The notes: generated by a model from the letters alone, not told the origin. A DNA stretch of 64,000 nt from Kitasatospora herbaricolor (GCF_030813695.1 NZ_JAUSVA010000002.1:3720001-3784000); one strand, 5' to 3'. Counted from the stretch's first letter, positions 16,487 to 28,193 are shown. Program-made: numbers and translations.

Positions 16487-18961
16487 ATGCCTGTCATCAC
16501 CCGCCGCGGGCTCCCGCACGCCCGGACCGCCCCGGACGCGACCGGGACGCAGCCGGACGATCCCGAGTTCGGCCTGCTCAGGGCGCACTGGACGGACGCC
16601 GGCCTGGAGCTGACCGGCTTCGCCCGGCCGTCGGACCTGGACACCTCGCACCGGGGCAGCGCGCGGACCTGGCTCACCCTGCGGCAGATCGGCGGATGGC
16701 GGCACGTCAACGTGCGGACCAGCCCGCGGTTCCTCCCCGAGGTCACCGACGACAGCGCGCAGACCCTGTTCAACCACGACTGGTCCGGCTTCACCGCCGT
16801 GATCGACCCGCGGCGGCTGCGCACCGTCGGCGGCTGGACGGCCGGGGAATGGCGGATCGGCGCCAGCCTGTTCACCCGGCCCCGCCCGGCCCGGCTGCGC
16901 CGCCAGCGGGGCTCGCTGTCCCGGCACTGGTGCGGCTCCGGCGAGTACCCGCCGGGCCACTGGGTCGAAGAGGACGTCAGGATCCTGCCGTACTTCGCCG
17001 GCGAGGCGCTGCGGCTGCGGGTCGAGCGGCCCCGGGCCCGGATCACCTCGGCCCGCCCGGTGGACGACGGCGTCGAGCTGGGCGGGACGTCCCCGCACTG
17101 CCCGGCCGGCACCGTGCTGCGGCTCACCCACCGCGAGTCCGGCGCCGTGCTGGACCTGCCGGTCCGCACCACCGGCAGCACCTTCGGCGTGCGGCTGCCG
17201 CTCGCGCCCTTCACCGCCGGGGGCCGCGGCACCGAGCCGCTCGAACACTGGGAGCCGGAGCTGGTCCGCCCCGACGGCGGCACCGAGATCCTCACCGTGG
17301 ACGAGCGGCGCGGCCCGGTCGCCGGCCAGTACCCGCTGCCCGCGCCCGACCGCGTGCTGTACCTCAAGCACCTGGCGCACGGCCGGCTCCAGCTCTGCGT
17401 CCGGCCCGGGGCCGGCTTCGTCGACCGGATCGCCGTGCGGTCCGACGGCTTCGAGCTCTCCGGCAGCTGTCCGCGGCCCGCCGACGGCCCGCTGGAACTC
17501 GTCCTGCGGCACGACAACGGCACCGCCGAGCTGCGCCGCCCGGTCGGGCTCGGTGCCGGCGACCGGTTCCGGGTCCACCTGCCGGCCACCGTCACCGACT
17601 CCGGCGGAACGCCGCTGCCGCTGCGCAAGGGCGTCTGGGAGCCACTGCTGCGCGGGGCCGGCGCCGAACGCCCGCTGCTGGTCGCCCCCGCGGCGCTGCC
17701 CGCGCTGCCCGCCGCCGCCGAGGCCGGCGGCAAGCGGATACTCCTCCAGCGCCGCTGGCACGACACCGTGATGGTCGACTCCACGCCGGTCCTCGCCCCC
17801 GCCGAGCGCAGCGCCTACGCCCAGGAGCGGCTGCGCACCCGCCACTACCCCGCCGCCCGTGAGCGGCCGCTGCGCGAGGCCGTGCTTTACGACGTCTTCA
17901 GCGGTCGCGGCTACTGCGACTCCCCGCGCGCCGTGCACGCCGAACTGTCCCGCCGCGGCGCCCGGCTGGAGCACCTCTGGACGGTCGACGACGCCCAGGC
18001 GGTGGTGCCGGACGGCGTACGGGCGGTGCGGACCTGGAGCCCCGAGTGGTACGAGGCCCTGGCCACCAGCCGCTACCTGGTCGGCAACACGCACTTCCCG
18101 GACTTCCTGGAGCGCCGGGCCGGCCAGGTCGTGGTGCAGACCTGGCACGGTTCGATGCTGAAGCGGATCGCCCACGACGTCGAGAACCCCTGGCTGTCCG
18201 ACCGCGGCTACCTGGAGCAGCTGGACCGGGAGTCCCCGCACTGGAGCCTGCTGGTCTCCCCCAGCGCCTTCGCCACGACCGTCCTGCGCCGGGCCTTCCG
18301 CTACCGGGGCGAGATCCTGGAGTCCGGCTACCCGCGCAACGACGTGCTCGCCCGGCCGGACGCCGCCACGGCCACCGCCGTCCGCCGCCGGCTCGGCATA
18401 CCCGACGGCCGCCGGGTGGTGCTCTACGCCCCGACCTGGCGCGAGGACCAGCAGCGCGAGGACGGGGACGGCTTCCGGCTGGGGCTGCGGCTGGACGTCG
18501 ACGCCGTCCGCCGCCGGCTCGGCGAGGACCACGTCCTGCTGGTCCGCCCGCACGCGCACGTCCGCGAGCCGCTGCCGGGCGCGGGCGACGGCTTCCTGTA
18601 CGACGTGGGCGACTACCCGGACGTCCAGGAGCTGCTGCTGATCGCGGACGTCCTGGTCACCGACTACTCGTCGATCATGTTCGACTTCGCGATCACCGGT
18701 CGGCCGATGCTCTTCTTCACCTACGACCTGGAGCACTACCGCGACACCCTGCGCGGCTTCTACTTCGACTTCGAGGCCGAGGCGCCCGGACCGCTGCTGC
18801 GCGACACCGGGGAGCTGGTCGCCGCGCTGGCCGCGCTGCCGGAGGGCGCCGACAAGTACGGCGAGCGGTACGAGCGGTTCCGCGCGCGCTTCTGCGCGCT
18901 GGAGGACGGCGGCGCGGCGGGCCGCGTGGTCGACCGGATGCTCGCCCTCGGCGCCGGCTGA
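16487..18961 (+). CDS. TagF-like CDP-glycerol glycerophosphotransferase family protein
   Basis: An 824-residue paralogue of the preceding protein without the GT2 domain. Residues ~1-420 are the beta-rich module (HWTDAGLELTGFARP, GHWVEEDVRILPYF). Residues ~430-824 form the glycerophosphotransferase-like domain. The key motif is intact here: QTWHGSMLKRIAHD with His554, and a second His in LLVRPHAHVRE. VVLYAPTWRED, VLVTDYSSIMFDF and FFTYDLEHYRD follow. It probably adds polyol-phosphate units to a surface polymer at the inner membrane face. The start is ATG 16487 with AAGGG upstream. The protein has no membrane helix, fitting a peripheral enzyme. Donor identity (CDP-glycerol, CDP-ribitol or other) cannot be read. 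Confidence 0.9.
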   Translation: MPVITRRGLPHARTAPDATGTQPDDPEFGLLRAHWTDAGLELTGFARPSDLDTSHRGSARTWLTLRQIGGWRHVNVRTSPRFLPEVTDDSAQTLFNHDWSGFTAVIDPRRLRTVGGWTAGEWRIGASLFTRPRPARLRRQRGSLSRHWCGSGEYPPGHWVEEDVRILPYFAGEALRLRVERPRARITSARPVDDGVELGGTSPHCPAGTVLRLTHRESGAVLDLPVRTTGSTFGVRLPLAPFTAGGRGTEPLEHWEPELVRPDGGTEILTVDERRGPVAGQYPLPAPDRVLYLKHLAHGRLQLCVRPGAGFVDRIAVRSDGFELSGSCPRPADGPLELVLRHDNGTAELRRPVGLGAGDRFRVHLPATVTDSGGTPLPLRKGVWEPLLRGAGAERPLLVAPAALPALPAAAEAGGKRILLQRRWHDTVMVDSTPVLAPAERSAYAQERLRTRHYPAARERPLREAVLYDVFSGRGYCDSPRAVHAELSRRGARLEHLWTVDDAQAVVPDGVRAVRTWSPEWYEALATSRYLVGNTHFPDFLERRAGQVVVQTWHGSMLKRIAHDVENPWLSDRGYLEQLDRESPHWSLLVSPSAFATTVLRRAFRYRGEILESGYPRNDVLARPDAATATAVRRRLGIPDGRRVVLYAPTWREDQQREDGDGFRLGLRLDVDAVRRRLGEDHVLLVRPHAHVREPLPGAGDGFLYDVGDYPDVQELLLIADVLVTDYSSIMFDFAITGRPMLFFTYDLEHYRDTLRGFYFDFEAEAPGPLLRDTGELVAALAALPEGADKYGERYERFRARFCALEDGGAAGRVVDRMLALGAG

Positions 18962-18975
18962 GGCCCCGGACGGGG

Positions 18976-19045
18976 CCGGCCGACCCCGGGGCCGGGCACC
19001 GGCCGCCCGGGGCCGGCCCCGGGCGGCGCGGCCGGGGTCAGCCGG
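18976..19045. terminator. GC-rich compound dyad between convergent genes
   Basis: Outer arms 18976-18989 and 19032-19045 match at 13 of 14 positions, and the space between is almost pure G and C with further local pairing. It overlaps the end of the downstream minus-strand gene. A terminator role is likely from position, but the exact structure is uncertain. Confidence 0.4.
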
Positions 19046-19594
19046 CGCCGAAGCCGAACGTCCGCCAGGGCCGCCAGACCTCGTCGGCGTCGAAGCGCGA
19101 GATTCCGAAGCCGGCGACCGTGAAGGCCGCCTGGAAGGTCCTGGCCTTCTCGTACGCCTCGTCCAGCACGTCCGCGGGCAGGCCGTGAGCCACCGTCACG
19201 TGCGGGTGGTAGGGGAAGGCCAGTTCCCGGGCCAGCGGCCCGGAACGGACGGCGGCCTCCAGCAGCCGGCACTCGTGCGCGCCCTCCTCGACCCGGACGA
19301 AGACCACCGGGGAGACCGGGCGGAAGGTGCCGCTGCCCTGCAGCAGCATCCGGAAGGGCCGGTGCGAGCGGGCCACCGCCGCCAGGTGCTCGCCGATCCC
19401 GGGCAGCCGTACGGCCGGCACCTCGGTCGGTGGCAGCAGGGTGACGTGCGTCGGTATGGACCGGGCGAGCGGGTCGCCGTGACCCGCTCGCGCGTCCTGG
19501 ATCTCGGAGCCGTACGGCTCCGGGACGCTCACGGACACACCGATGGTGACGACCTCGGGGAGGTCGCCACCACCGGGCAGGCTCGTCAGCGGCA

Positions 19595-19595
<1 letters not shown>
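19038..19595 (-). CDS. 2H phosphoesterase (2'-5' RNA ligase family)
   Basis: A 185-residue protein with the two HxT motifs that define the 2H phosphoesterase superfamily: PTHVTLLPP (about residues 49-57) and YHPHVTVAH (about 128-136). Relatives act on 2'-5' linked or cyclic phosphodiester RNA ends, such as 2',3'-cyclic phosphate. The start ATG overlaps the trpS stop codon (TGATG), so its synthesis is probably coupled to tryptophanyl-tRNA synthetase. That coupling hints at an RNA-end or tRNA-related role, but this is inference only. It is the last gene of the minus-strand unit CNNM protein-trpS-2H. Confidence 0.86.
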
Positions 19596-20680
<1,085 letters not shown>

Positions 20681-21994
20681 TCAGGAAACCTCTTCGACGG
20701 AGGGCTGCGCCAGTGTGACCGCACTCACCCTCAGCCTGGCGATCCGGCGGCCCTCGACCTTGGCCACCGTCAGCAGCACGCCGTCCGCCATCCGGACGCT
20801 GTCGCCGTCCACCGGCAGCCGGCCCAGCTCCGCGACCACGTAGCCGGCGACCGTCTCGTACGGGCCCTCCGGGACGGTGACGCCGGTCTCCTCGGTGAAG
20901 TCGCCGAGGTTCAGCAGGCCGTCCAGCTCCATGCCGCCGCCGGCCAGCCGGCGGGTGGTGGTCGGCTCCTGCGAGTCGTACTCGTCCCGGATCTCGCCGA
21001 TCACCTCCTCGACCAGGTCCTCCAGGCTGACGATGCCCGCCGTGCCGCCGTACTCGTCGACCACGATCGCCAGGTGGTGGCCCTCGCGGCGCATCTCGCC
21101 CATCGCCTCCAGCACCCGTTTGGTGGCCGGCAGCAGCTTCACCGGGCGGGCCAGGTCGCGGACCCGGACGGCCTGCTCGCCGCGCGCCCCGTACAGGTCG
21201 CGGACGTGCACGAAGCCGACCACCGCGTCGTAGCTGCCCTCGACCACCGGGTAGCGGGAGTGCGGCGAGGAGCTGGTCTCCTCCCGCACCTCGGCGAGCA
21301 GCCGCTCGGCGTCCAGGAAGGTCACCTCGGTGCGGGGCACCATCACCTCGCGCAGCTGGCGCTCGCCGGCCGCGAAGACGTCGGCGATCAGGGCGCGCTC
21401 GTCGCTGCCCAGCTCGGTGTTGGCCGCGACCAGGCCACGCAGCTCCTCCGAGCTCATGCTGCCCCGGCCCGCCTTGGGGTCACCGCCGAACAGCCGCACC
21501 ATCAGGTTGGTGGAGTGGCCGAGCAGCCAGATCGCGGGTCGCAGCACGACCGACATCACGTCGACCACCGGGGCGGCGAGCACCGCGATGGAGTCGGCCC
21601 GCTGCAGGCCGATCCGCTTGGGGGTCAGCTCGCCGAGGACCAGCGAGACGTAGCTGATCACCAGGGTCAGCCCGACCAGGGCCACCGCGTCGGAGAGGCC
21701 CGGGGACAGGCCCAGGTCGACGAAGAGCGGGGCGACCTTGCCGGCCAGCGTGTCGGCGCCGAAGGCGGCGGAGAGGAAGCCCATGCAGGTCACGCCCACC
21801 TGGACGGCCGCCAGGAACCGGTTGGGATCGGCGGCCAGGTGGGCGGCCCGGGCGGCCCGTCGGGTGCCCTTGCTCTCCAGGGCCCTGATCTGGCCCTCCC
21901 GCAGGGAGATCAACGAGATCTCCGCGACGTTGAACAACCCGCCCAGCATGATGAAGACGAGGACGAGCGCGGCGTCCCCGAGGGTTTCGTTCAC
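20681..21994 (-). CDS. CNNM/CorC-type membrane protein with CBS pair
   Basis: A 437-residue hemolysin-family protein. The N-terminal CNNM (DUF21) domain spans about residues 1-200 with four hydrophobic segments ([50 protein letters not shown]). A CBS-domain pair follows ([31 protein letters not shown]). The C-terminal CorC/HlyC domain contains [11 protein letters not shown] and [15 protein letters not shown]. Relatives bind Mg-ATP through the CBS pair and are linked to Mg2+ or Co2+ efflux; the hemolysin name is historical. It is first in the minus-strand unit with trpS. No second paralogue lies next to it, although pairs are common elsewhere. Confidence 0.94.
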   Translation of the reverse strand: MNETLGDAALVLVFIMLGGLFNVAEISLISLREGQIRALESKGTRRAARAAHLAADPNRFLAAVQVGVTCMGFLSAAFGADTLAGKVAPLFVDLGLSPGLSDAVALVGLTLVISYVSLVLGELTPKRIGLQRADSIAVLAAPVVDVMSVVLRPAIWLLGHSTNLMVRLFGGDPKAGRGSMSSEELRGLVAANTELGSDERALIADVFAAGERQLREVMVPRTEVTFLDAERLLAEVREETSSSPHSRYPVVEGSYDAVVGFVHVRDLYGARGEQAVRVRDLARPVKLLPATKRVLEAMGEMRREGHHLAIVVDEYGGTAGIVSLEDLVEEVIGEIRDEYDSQEPTTTRRLAGGGMELDGLLNLGDFTEETGVTVPEGPYETVAGYVVAELGRLPVDGDSVRMADGVLLTVAKVEGRRIARLRVSAVTLAQPSVEEVS

Positions 21995-22041
21995 AGCGGG
22001 TCAGTGTACGGCGCCGCCCGCACCGGGCGGGCCACGGCGAA

Positions 22042-22072
22042 GGCCGGCCGCCCCGGGGTGGGGCGGCCGGCC
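22042..22072 (-). terminator. Terminator of mdh
   Basis: A perfect 13-bp inverted repeat (22042-22054 with 22060-22072) with a 5-nt loop lies downstream of mdh on the minus strand. A perfect 14-bp tandem duplication (22085-22098 and 22099-22112) sits between the mdh stop and this hairpin. Confidence 0.8.
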
Positions 22073-22115
22073 CTCGGTCGACCGGGCGGTGCCGGTCAGG
22101 CGGTGCCGGTCAGGC

Positions 22116-23111
<996 letters not shown>

Positions 23112-23279
23112 CTACTCCAGCGATCGCCAGTACCGCGCTCCACGCGCGCCCGACGCGCTGGAGCCGAGGACGATCTCTCGACGTCGAGAGACCCGGCCCA
23201 GGCTATCGCAAGCTGGGCGCGACGCCAGCGCACGGGCCTGGCTGATACCTCACATCCCCGCTTTCCCGGCCCGGGAAAG

Positions 23280-23322
23280 GCCGATGCCGGCCGGGGACGG
23301 TGTGTCCCGGGCCGGCATCGGC
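23280..23322 (-). terminator. Terminator of the large secreted-protein gene
   Basis: Arms 23280-23292 and 23110+ to 23122 offset, that is 23310-23322, pair over 13 bp; one mismatch and a 5-bp inner stem follow. It starts 13 nt after the stop of the minus-strand gene. Confidence 0.78.
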
Positions 23323-23334
23323 GGCGCGCGCCGG

Positions 23335-26300
23335 TCAGGAGTAGGAGCCGAAGAGGTCCACGATCACCTGCGCGGAACCCCAGCCGAGGTTGGCCAGGCT
23401 GATCCTGCCGTCCGCCCCGACCGGCACCGTCACCAGGTTGGGCACGGTCTGGCCGGCCACCCAGTTGAGGTTGGACGAGTCCGGGCGGGCCGCACCCGAG
23501 GGCCAGACGGTCAGGTGACCGTCCGACTTCGGGTCCGTCACCGTCACGTTCAGCACCACGGCCCTGGCCCCCGCGACGGCGCCGGAGACGTCGAGCTGGA
23601 GCTGGCCGCCGGCCGGCACCGCGCCCTGCCCGGCACGGGTGTCGAGCAGCCGCTGCGGGCCGGCGCTGCGGAAGACCGCGCCCGCCGGGTCGTCGGAGAA
23701 GTAGCCGAAGACGTCGGCGATCAGGTGCGCCGAGCCCCAGCCGGCGTTGTACAGCTTGACCCTGCCGTCGGCCCCGACCGGCACCGTCACGTGGTTGGGC
23801 ACGGTCTGGCCGGCCACCCAGTTGAGGTTGGACGAGTCCGGGCGGGCCGCACCCGAGGGCCAGACGGTCAGGTGGCCGTCCGACTTCGGGTCCGTCACCG
23901 TCACGTTCAGCACCACGGCCCTGACGCCCGAGGCGGGCACCCCGGAGCGCCCGGACACCTGCAGCGACACCTCGCCGCCGGCCGGCACCGGTTCCGTCCC
24001 CGGACGGCCGACCCCGGCCCGGGTGTCCAGCAGCCGGTCGGGACCGACCGCCGAGAAGGTGCTGCCGGCCTGGTCCTGGGTGTAGTAGCCGAAGACGTCG
24101 GCGATCAGGTGCGCCGAGCCCCAGGCGGCGTTGTACAGCTTGACCCTGCCGTCCGCCCCGACGGGGACCACGACCTGGTTGGGCACCGTGCGGCCGGCCA
24201 CCCAGTTCAGGTTGGAGGAGTCCGGACGGGCCTTGCCCGAGGGCCACACGGTCAGGTGGCCGTCCGTCTTCGGATCGGTCACCGTCACGTTCAGCACCAC
24301 GGCCCTGACGCCCGAGGCGGGCACCCCGGAGCGCCCGGACACCTGCAGCGACACCTCGCCGCCGGCCGGCACCGGATCCGTCCCCGGACGGCCGACCCCG
24401 GCCCGGGTGTCCAGCAGCCGGTCGGGACCGACCGCGGTGAAGCGGTTGCCGGCCTCGGCGGCCGGGGCCGTGGAGAGGACGTGCAGCCGCTGGAAGTCGT
24501 CGTCCGCCCAGACCACGTCCGAGCCGCTCCGGTCGACGGCCCAGTGCTTGCGGGGCGAGCGGATCGTCTTCCAGTAGTCGCCGGAGGCCAGGGTGCGGAC
24601 CTCCACGGTGCTCTCGCCGCCGGAGGCACGGATGCCGTCGCGCAGGTCGATCAGCACCAGCCGGCCGCCGGCGAGGTCCTGGCGGACCAGGTAGCCGTTG
24701 CCGAGCTGCGCCTCCGGGCCGGACCAGTTGTTGCCCCAGTCCGTCGCCTGCACCGGCACGGAGAGGGTGCAGCGGGTGACGGTGTCGAAGACGCCGCTGG
24801 TGCGCAGCGTGCCCCAGGCGTCCTGGCAGCCCCAGTAGACGAAGCGCCCGACGGCCTCCAGCTGGGTCGCCACGCAGGGGGTGGTGAAGGAGTCGCGGTA
24901 GGCGCTGCCCCGCACGTCGGTGGCGGTCACCGTGGTGGTGCCCTGCTTGGACGTCCAGAGGGTGTCACCGCCCACCGCGGCGGCGGTCAGGTTCGCCTGC
25001 AGCAGCCTGCTGCCGGTGTCCAGGTCCCCGACGACCACCGGACGGTCCTTCTGCCAGTTCCCGTACGGGTTCTGGGCGAGGACGACGTAGCGGCCGGCGG
25101 CGTCCATGGTCTCCAGGTCGGCGACGCCCCCGGTGGGGACGGTCGCGGCGGACTCCTGGCTGCCGGCCTTGAGCGCGACCGCCTGGTCCCCGACCACCGG
25201 CTTCTCCGGCAGGTAGCGCCCGTCCCCGGTGGACCGGAGCGGGACGCACAGGGCGGAGTGGCTCATGCAGTCGTTCAGCCGGTGCGGGCCGTCCAGGGTC
25301 TGCGAGAGCAGGACGGGGGTGGCGTCGGCGGACAGCCGGTAGCTGCGGTAGGCGCCGGTGATGTCACCGGGCTGGTAGTGGACGGTGTCCGAGGCGACGG
25401 TGAGCACGCCGCCGCCGATCGAGAAGCCGAACACCTTGGCGGGCGCGGGCGGGACGTCGGTCAGCTTGCCCACCACGGGCTTCGCGGAGCCGTCCGTGCC
25501 GAGCCGCAGGACGGCGGTCTCCGGCTGGCCCTGGTCCGGTGCCCGGGTGGAGCCGACCGCCAGCAGCGAGCCGTCCGGTGCGGGCAGCAGCTGGGCGCCG
25601 GCGCTCGGCAGGACCTGCTGGGCGATGCCGGTGGTCGATCCGACGGCCGAGGACAGCAGCGGGCGGCCCCGGTTGTCGCCGGAGGAGCCGACGGTGGACT
25701 CGGTGGTGAGCAGCAGGTTGCCGAGCAGTCGCAGCTCGCCCGAGGACGTGCCGTTGACGTACGTCGAGGACAGGACCGTCCGCGGCTGCGCGCGGTCGAG
25801 GACGTCGACGTTGTTCACATTGCTCTCGGCGCGCAGGACGGCGCCCTTGGCCAGCCGGAAGTTGTAGGTGAACGCGTACGGCGCCTCGTCGGGCAGGGCC
25901 GTGGTGGCCCCGGTCGCGAGGTCCACGAGCACGGAGTGGCTGGCGCCGTCGAAGCGGTGGCGCAGGATCAGCGAGGTCTGGTCGCCGTCCTGCACCGAGG
26001 TCGCGAGTTCGGCGCCGGCCGGCAGGGCCACCTTGGTACGGACGACCGAGCCGCCCTCCAGCCGGTTGAGGTACCAGCCGGTGACGACGGCCGGGCTGCC
26101 CTCGAAGGTCAGCACGGTGCGCCCGTAGGTGCCGTAGTAGGTCTGTCCGGCGGGGATCTCGACGGTGCCCGCGGCGGCCGGGCTGCCGCCGGCCAGGCTG
26201 TGCAGCACGACCTTGGCGGGGGCGTCGCCGATGGCCGCGATGGGGACGGCCACGGTGTCCGAGGAGGTCCCGTAGCGGTTGTCCGGCTTGCCGAGGTAGC

Positions 26301-26622
26301 TCCAGGGCACTCCCTGGCTGAGCCCGGCGTCGAGCGGCGCGGGCAACCGGAGCCCGGTGTCCGCGGTGGCGCCGGTGTCGTACCTGGTCCAGAGCAGGTG
26401 GTCGCTGCCCTCCCGGGCGTGCAGCAGGCCGGTGTCGCCGGCCACGTACAGCTGGTCATGGGCGGGCAGTCCGCGCGGCGCGGCGGGCAGGACGAGCTCG
26501 CCCTGTGCCGCGGTGGCGGCCGTGGCGGTGGCGACCGGGAGCACCCCGGTCAGCGCGCCCGCGCAGGCGGCGAGTACGAGGCCGACGGCCCCCGCTCCGC
26601 GCCGCAGTCCTCTGACGTCCAC
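23335..26622 (-). CDS. Large secreted protein with three C-terminal LDTR/LNVT repeats
   Basis: A 1095-residue exported protein. A signal peptide covers ~1-38 (hydrophobic VGLVLAACAGALTGVLPV, then ATATAATA). Residues ~40-720 are beta-rich, with many short strands and Gly turns, resembling a beta-propeller. Three ~115-125-residue repeats start near residues 732, 863 and 990. Each runs from RLLDTRAG through VVLNVTVTDPK, GHLTVWPSG, SNLNWVAG and TVPN to a final DVFGYY or DLFGSY. No catalytic motif was recognised; the repeats are probably adhesive or carbohydrate-binding. The start is GTG 26622, with GAGGGG 5 nt upstream and placed exactly at the signal peptide. It interrupts an otherwise metabolic gene run. 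Confidence 0.85.
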   Translation of the reverse strand: MDVRGLRRGAGAVGLVLAACAGALTGVLPVATATAATAAQGELVLPAAPRGLPAHDQLYVAGDTGLLHAREGSDHLLWTRYDTGATADTGLRLPAPLDAGLSQGVPWSYLGKPDNRYGTSSDTVAVPIAAIGDAPAKVVLHSLAGGSPAAAGTVEIPAGQTYYGTYGRTVLTFEGSPAVVTGWYLNRLEGGSVVRTKVALPAGAELATSVQDGDQTSLILRHRFDGASHSVLVDLATGATTALPDEAPYAFTYNFRLAKGAVLRAESNVNNVDVLDRAQPRTVLSSTYVNGTSSGELRLLGNLLLTTESTVGSSGDNRGRPLLSSAVGSTTGIAQQVLPSAGAQLLPAPDGSLLAVGSTRAPDQGQPETAVLRLGTDGSAKPVVGKLTDVPPAPAKVFGFSIGGGVLTVASDTVHYQPGDITGAYRSYRLSADATPVLLSQTLDGPHRLNDCMSHSALCVPLRSTGDGRYLPEKPVVGDQAVALKAGSQESAATVPTGGVADLETMDAAGRYVVLAQNPYGNWQKDRPVVVGDLDTGSRLLQANLTAAAVGGDTLWTSKQGTTTVTATDVRGSAYRDSFTTPCVATQLEAVGRFVYWGCQDAWGTLRTSGVFDTVTRCTLSVPVQATDWGNNWSGPEAQLGNGYLVRQDLAGGRLVLIDLRDGIRASGGESTVEVRTLASGDYWKTIRSPRKHWAVDRSGSDVVWADDDFQRLHVLSTAPAAEAGNRFTAVGPDRLLDTRAGVGRPGTDPVPAGGEVSLQVSGRSGVPASGVRAVVLNVTVTDPKTDGHLTVWPSGKARPDSSNLNWVAGRTVPNQVVVPVGADGRVKLYNAAWGSAHLIADVFGYYTQDQAGSTFSAVGPDRLLDTRAGVGRPGTEPVPAGGEVSLQVSGRSGVPASGVRAVVLNVTVTDPKSDGHLTVWPSGAARPDSSNLNWVAGQTVPNHVTVPVGADGRVKLYNAGWGSAHLIADVFGYFSDDPAGAVFRSAGPQRLLDTRAGQGAVPAGGQLQLDVSGAVAGARAVVLNVTVTDPKSDGHLTVWPSGAARPDSSNLNWVAGQTVPNLVTVPVGADGRISLANLGWGSAQVIVDLFGSYS
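23340..24440 (-). repeat. Three tandem coding repeats with near-identical DNA
   Basis: Equivalent points of the three repeat units lie at 23405, 23762 and 24146, giving spacings of 357 and 384 bp. Units 2 and 3 in protein order share a ~128-bp tract with a single visible difference (from 23438 and 23795). Units 1 and 2 share an ~80-bp identical tract (from 24292 and 23909). The pattern points to recent duplication or gene conversion inside the gene. Confidence 0.88.
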
Positions 26623-26809
26623 GCAGTCCCCTCTTCGAGCGATCCGACGGAGGGGGTGTGCGGGTGGTTCCGGGCAGCGTCCGTCGTCCTGACGGCCGCA
26701 CAGCCACGCCCCCCACACAGAACCCCCACAAGTGCGCGGATCATACCAATGAATGATCTTTGTGCGCACGGTGGCCGCAGGCCTCCGGGCGGGCGCCGCG
26801 GGCACGACG

Positions 26810-26842
26810 CGGCCCCCGCCCGGAGGGACCGGACGGGGGCCG
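26810..26842 (-). terminator. Hairpin after the DUF3017 gene
   Basis: A 9-bp perfect inverted repeat (26810-26818 with 26834-26842) with a 15-nt loop lies 52 nt after the DUF3017 stop on the minus strand. Confidence 0.55.
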
Positions 26843-26893
26843 TGGGAGCCGGCCGGACCGGACCGGGCGTCAGGACGACATGACGCCCGGCCC

Positions 26894-27319
26894 TCAGTGC
26901 CGGGGACGGCCGATCAGCTGGCCGATGTTGTCCAGCAGCGGGAACTCCAGCCACGGATCGGGCTGGGCCACCGCGGTCAGGAGCACGATCCCGCAACCGA
27001 GCACCAGCAGCACGATCACGTCGGTGAACCTGCTGCGCACCGCCAGCATGCCGACCTCCGGCAGCACCAGCCGCAGCACGGCGCCGAGCAGGATGCCGCC
27101 GCCGACCACCATCAGCCCGTACTTGAAGCCGTCCTCGAAGTCGGCGAACACGGTGACCGCGAGCCCGGTCAGGACCACCGTCAGGACCAGCGTTATCGGC
27201 CACTGCCGGACCGGCAGCGGGTGCCCGTGCCCCAGCGCGGGACCGGCGCCCTCCGGGGGCAGCGTGCCCGTCGTCCGGACCGGCCTGCGGCGGGTCCTGG
27301 CCGGTCGTCGTTCGATCAT
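26894..27319 (-). CDS. DUF3017 membrane protein
   Basis: A 141-residue actinobacterial membrane protein matching DUF3017. An Arg-rich cytoplasmic N terminus is followed by three predicted transmembrane helices (about 41-59, 67-86 and 98-116), with the core around VRQWPITLVLTVVLTGLAV, GLMVVGGGILLGAVLRLVLP and LLVLGCGIVLLTAV. It lies 19 nt behind folD in the same direction, as in many Streptomyces, so the two are probably co-transcribed. The function is unknown. ATG 27319 is the natural start. Confidence 0.9.
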   Translation of the reverse strand: MIERRPARTRRRPVRTTGTLPPEGAGPALGHGHPLPVRQWPITLVLTVVLTGLAVTVFADFEDGFKYGLMVVGGGILLGAVLRLVLPEVGMLAVRSRFTDVIVLLVLGCGIVLLTAVAQPDPWLEFPLLDNIGQLIGRPRH

Positions 27320-27338
27320 GGCCAGACCGTCCCTCGGG

Positions 27339-28193
27339 TCAGATGCCGGCGCGGCGCTCGGCCGCCTCGACGATGTTGTTGAGCAGCATGGCGCGGGTCA
27401 TCGGGCCGACACCGCCGGGGTTCGGCGAGATCCAGCCGGCCACCTCGGCGACACCGGGGTGCACGTCGCCGACGATCTTGCCCTCGCTGCGGCTGACGCC
27501 GACGTCCAGCACGGCCGCACCCGGCTTGACGTCCTCCGGCTTGACCAGGTGGGGAACCCCGGCGGCGGCGATGACGATGTCGGCCTTGCGCAGGTGGTAG
27601 GCCAGGTCGCGGGTACCGGTGTGGCACAGGGTGACGGTGGCGTTCTCGCTCTTGCGGGTGAGCAGCAGGCCGATCGAGCGGCCGACCGTCACGCCGCGGC
27701 CGAGCACGACCACCTCGGCGCCGTTGATCTCCACGCCGTGGCGGCGCAGCAGCTCGACGATGCCGAGCGGGGTGCAGGGCAGCGGGCCCTGGATGCCGAG
27801 GGCGAGCCGGCCGAGCGAGGTCGGGTGCAGGCCGTCGGCGTCCTTGTCCGGGTCCATCAGCTCCAGGACGGGGTTCTGGTCCAGGCCCTTGGGCAGCGGG
27901 AGCTGGACGATGTAGCCGGTGCAGGCGGGGTCGGCGTTGAGCTCGCGGACGACGTCCTCGACGTCCTGCTGGGAGGCGGTGACGGGCAGCTCGCGCTGGA
28001 TGGAGGCGATCCCCACCTCGGCGCAGTCCTTGTGCTTGCCGTTGACGTACCAGCGGCTGCCCGGGTCGTCGCCGACCAGGACGGTACCGAGACCGGGGAC
28101 GATGCCCCGCTCCTTGAGAGCCGCCACGCGGACGGACAGTTCGGACTTGATCGCGGCAGCGGTGGCCTTGCCGTCGAGAATCTGGGCAGTCAT
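27339..28193 (-). CDS. folD: Methylenetetrahydrofolate dehydrogenase/cyclohydrolase
   Basis: A bifunctional one-carbon enzyme interconverting 5,10-methylene-, methenyl- and 10-formyl-tetrahydrofolate with NADP. It is 284 residues long. Motifs: [23 protein letters not shown], which carries the catalytic Tyr and Lys, then [23 protein letters not shown], the nucleotide-binding [14 protein letters not shown], and [12 protein letters not shown] near the end. The start is ATG 28193; open frame upstream is not homologous. Its 10-formyl-THF feeds PurN and PurH, both encoded nearby. It is divergent from the DUF4190-like gene. Confidence 0.97.
   Translation of the reverse strand: MTAQILDGKATAAAIKSELSVRVAALKERGIVPGLGTVLVGDDPGSRWYVNGKHKDCAEVGIASIQRELPVTASQQDVEDVVRELNADPACTGYIVQLPLPKGLDQNPVLELMDPDKDADGLHPTSLGRLALGIQGPLPCTPLGIVELLRRHGVEINGAEVVVLGRGVTVGRSIGLLLTRKSENATVTLCHTGTRDLAYHLRKADIVIAAAGVPHLVKPEDVKPGAAVLDVGVSRSEGKIVGDVHPGVAEVAGWISPNPGGVGPMTRAMLLNNIVEAAERRAGI

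Noticed and set aside
12539..18736. Very long minus-strand open frame (about 2065 codons)
   Set aside because: It is antisense to two TagF-like genes with clear domain motifs. Its translation is Val/Gly/Arg-rich low complexity with no domain; long antisense frames are expected at this GC content.
23340..24440. CRISPR-like spaced repeats
   Set aside because: The repeats are 357-384 bp apart, coding and in frame; there are no short identical repeats with unique spacers and no cas genes.
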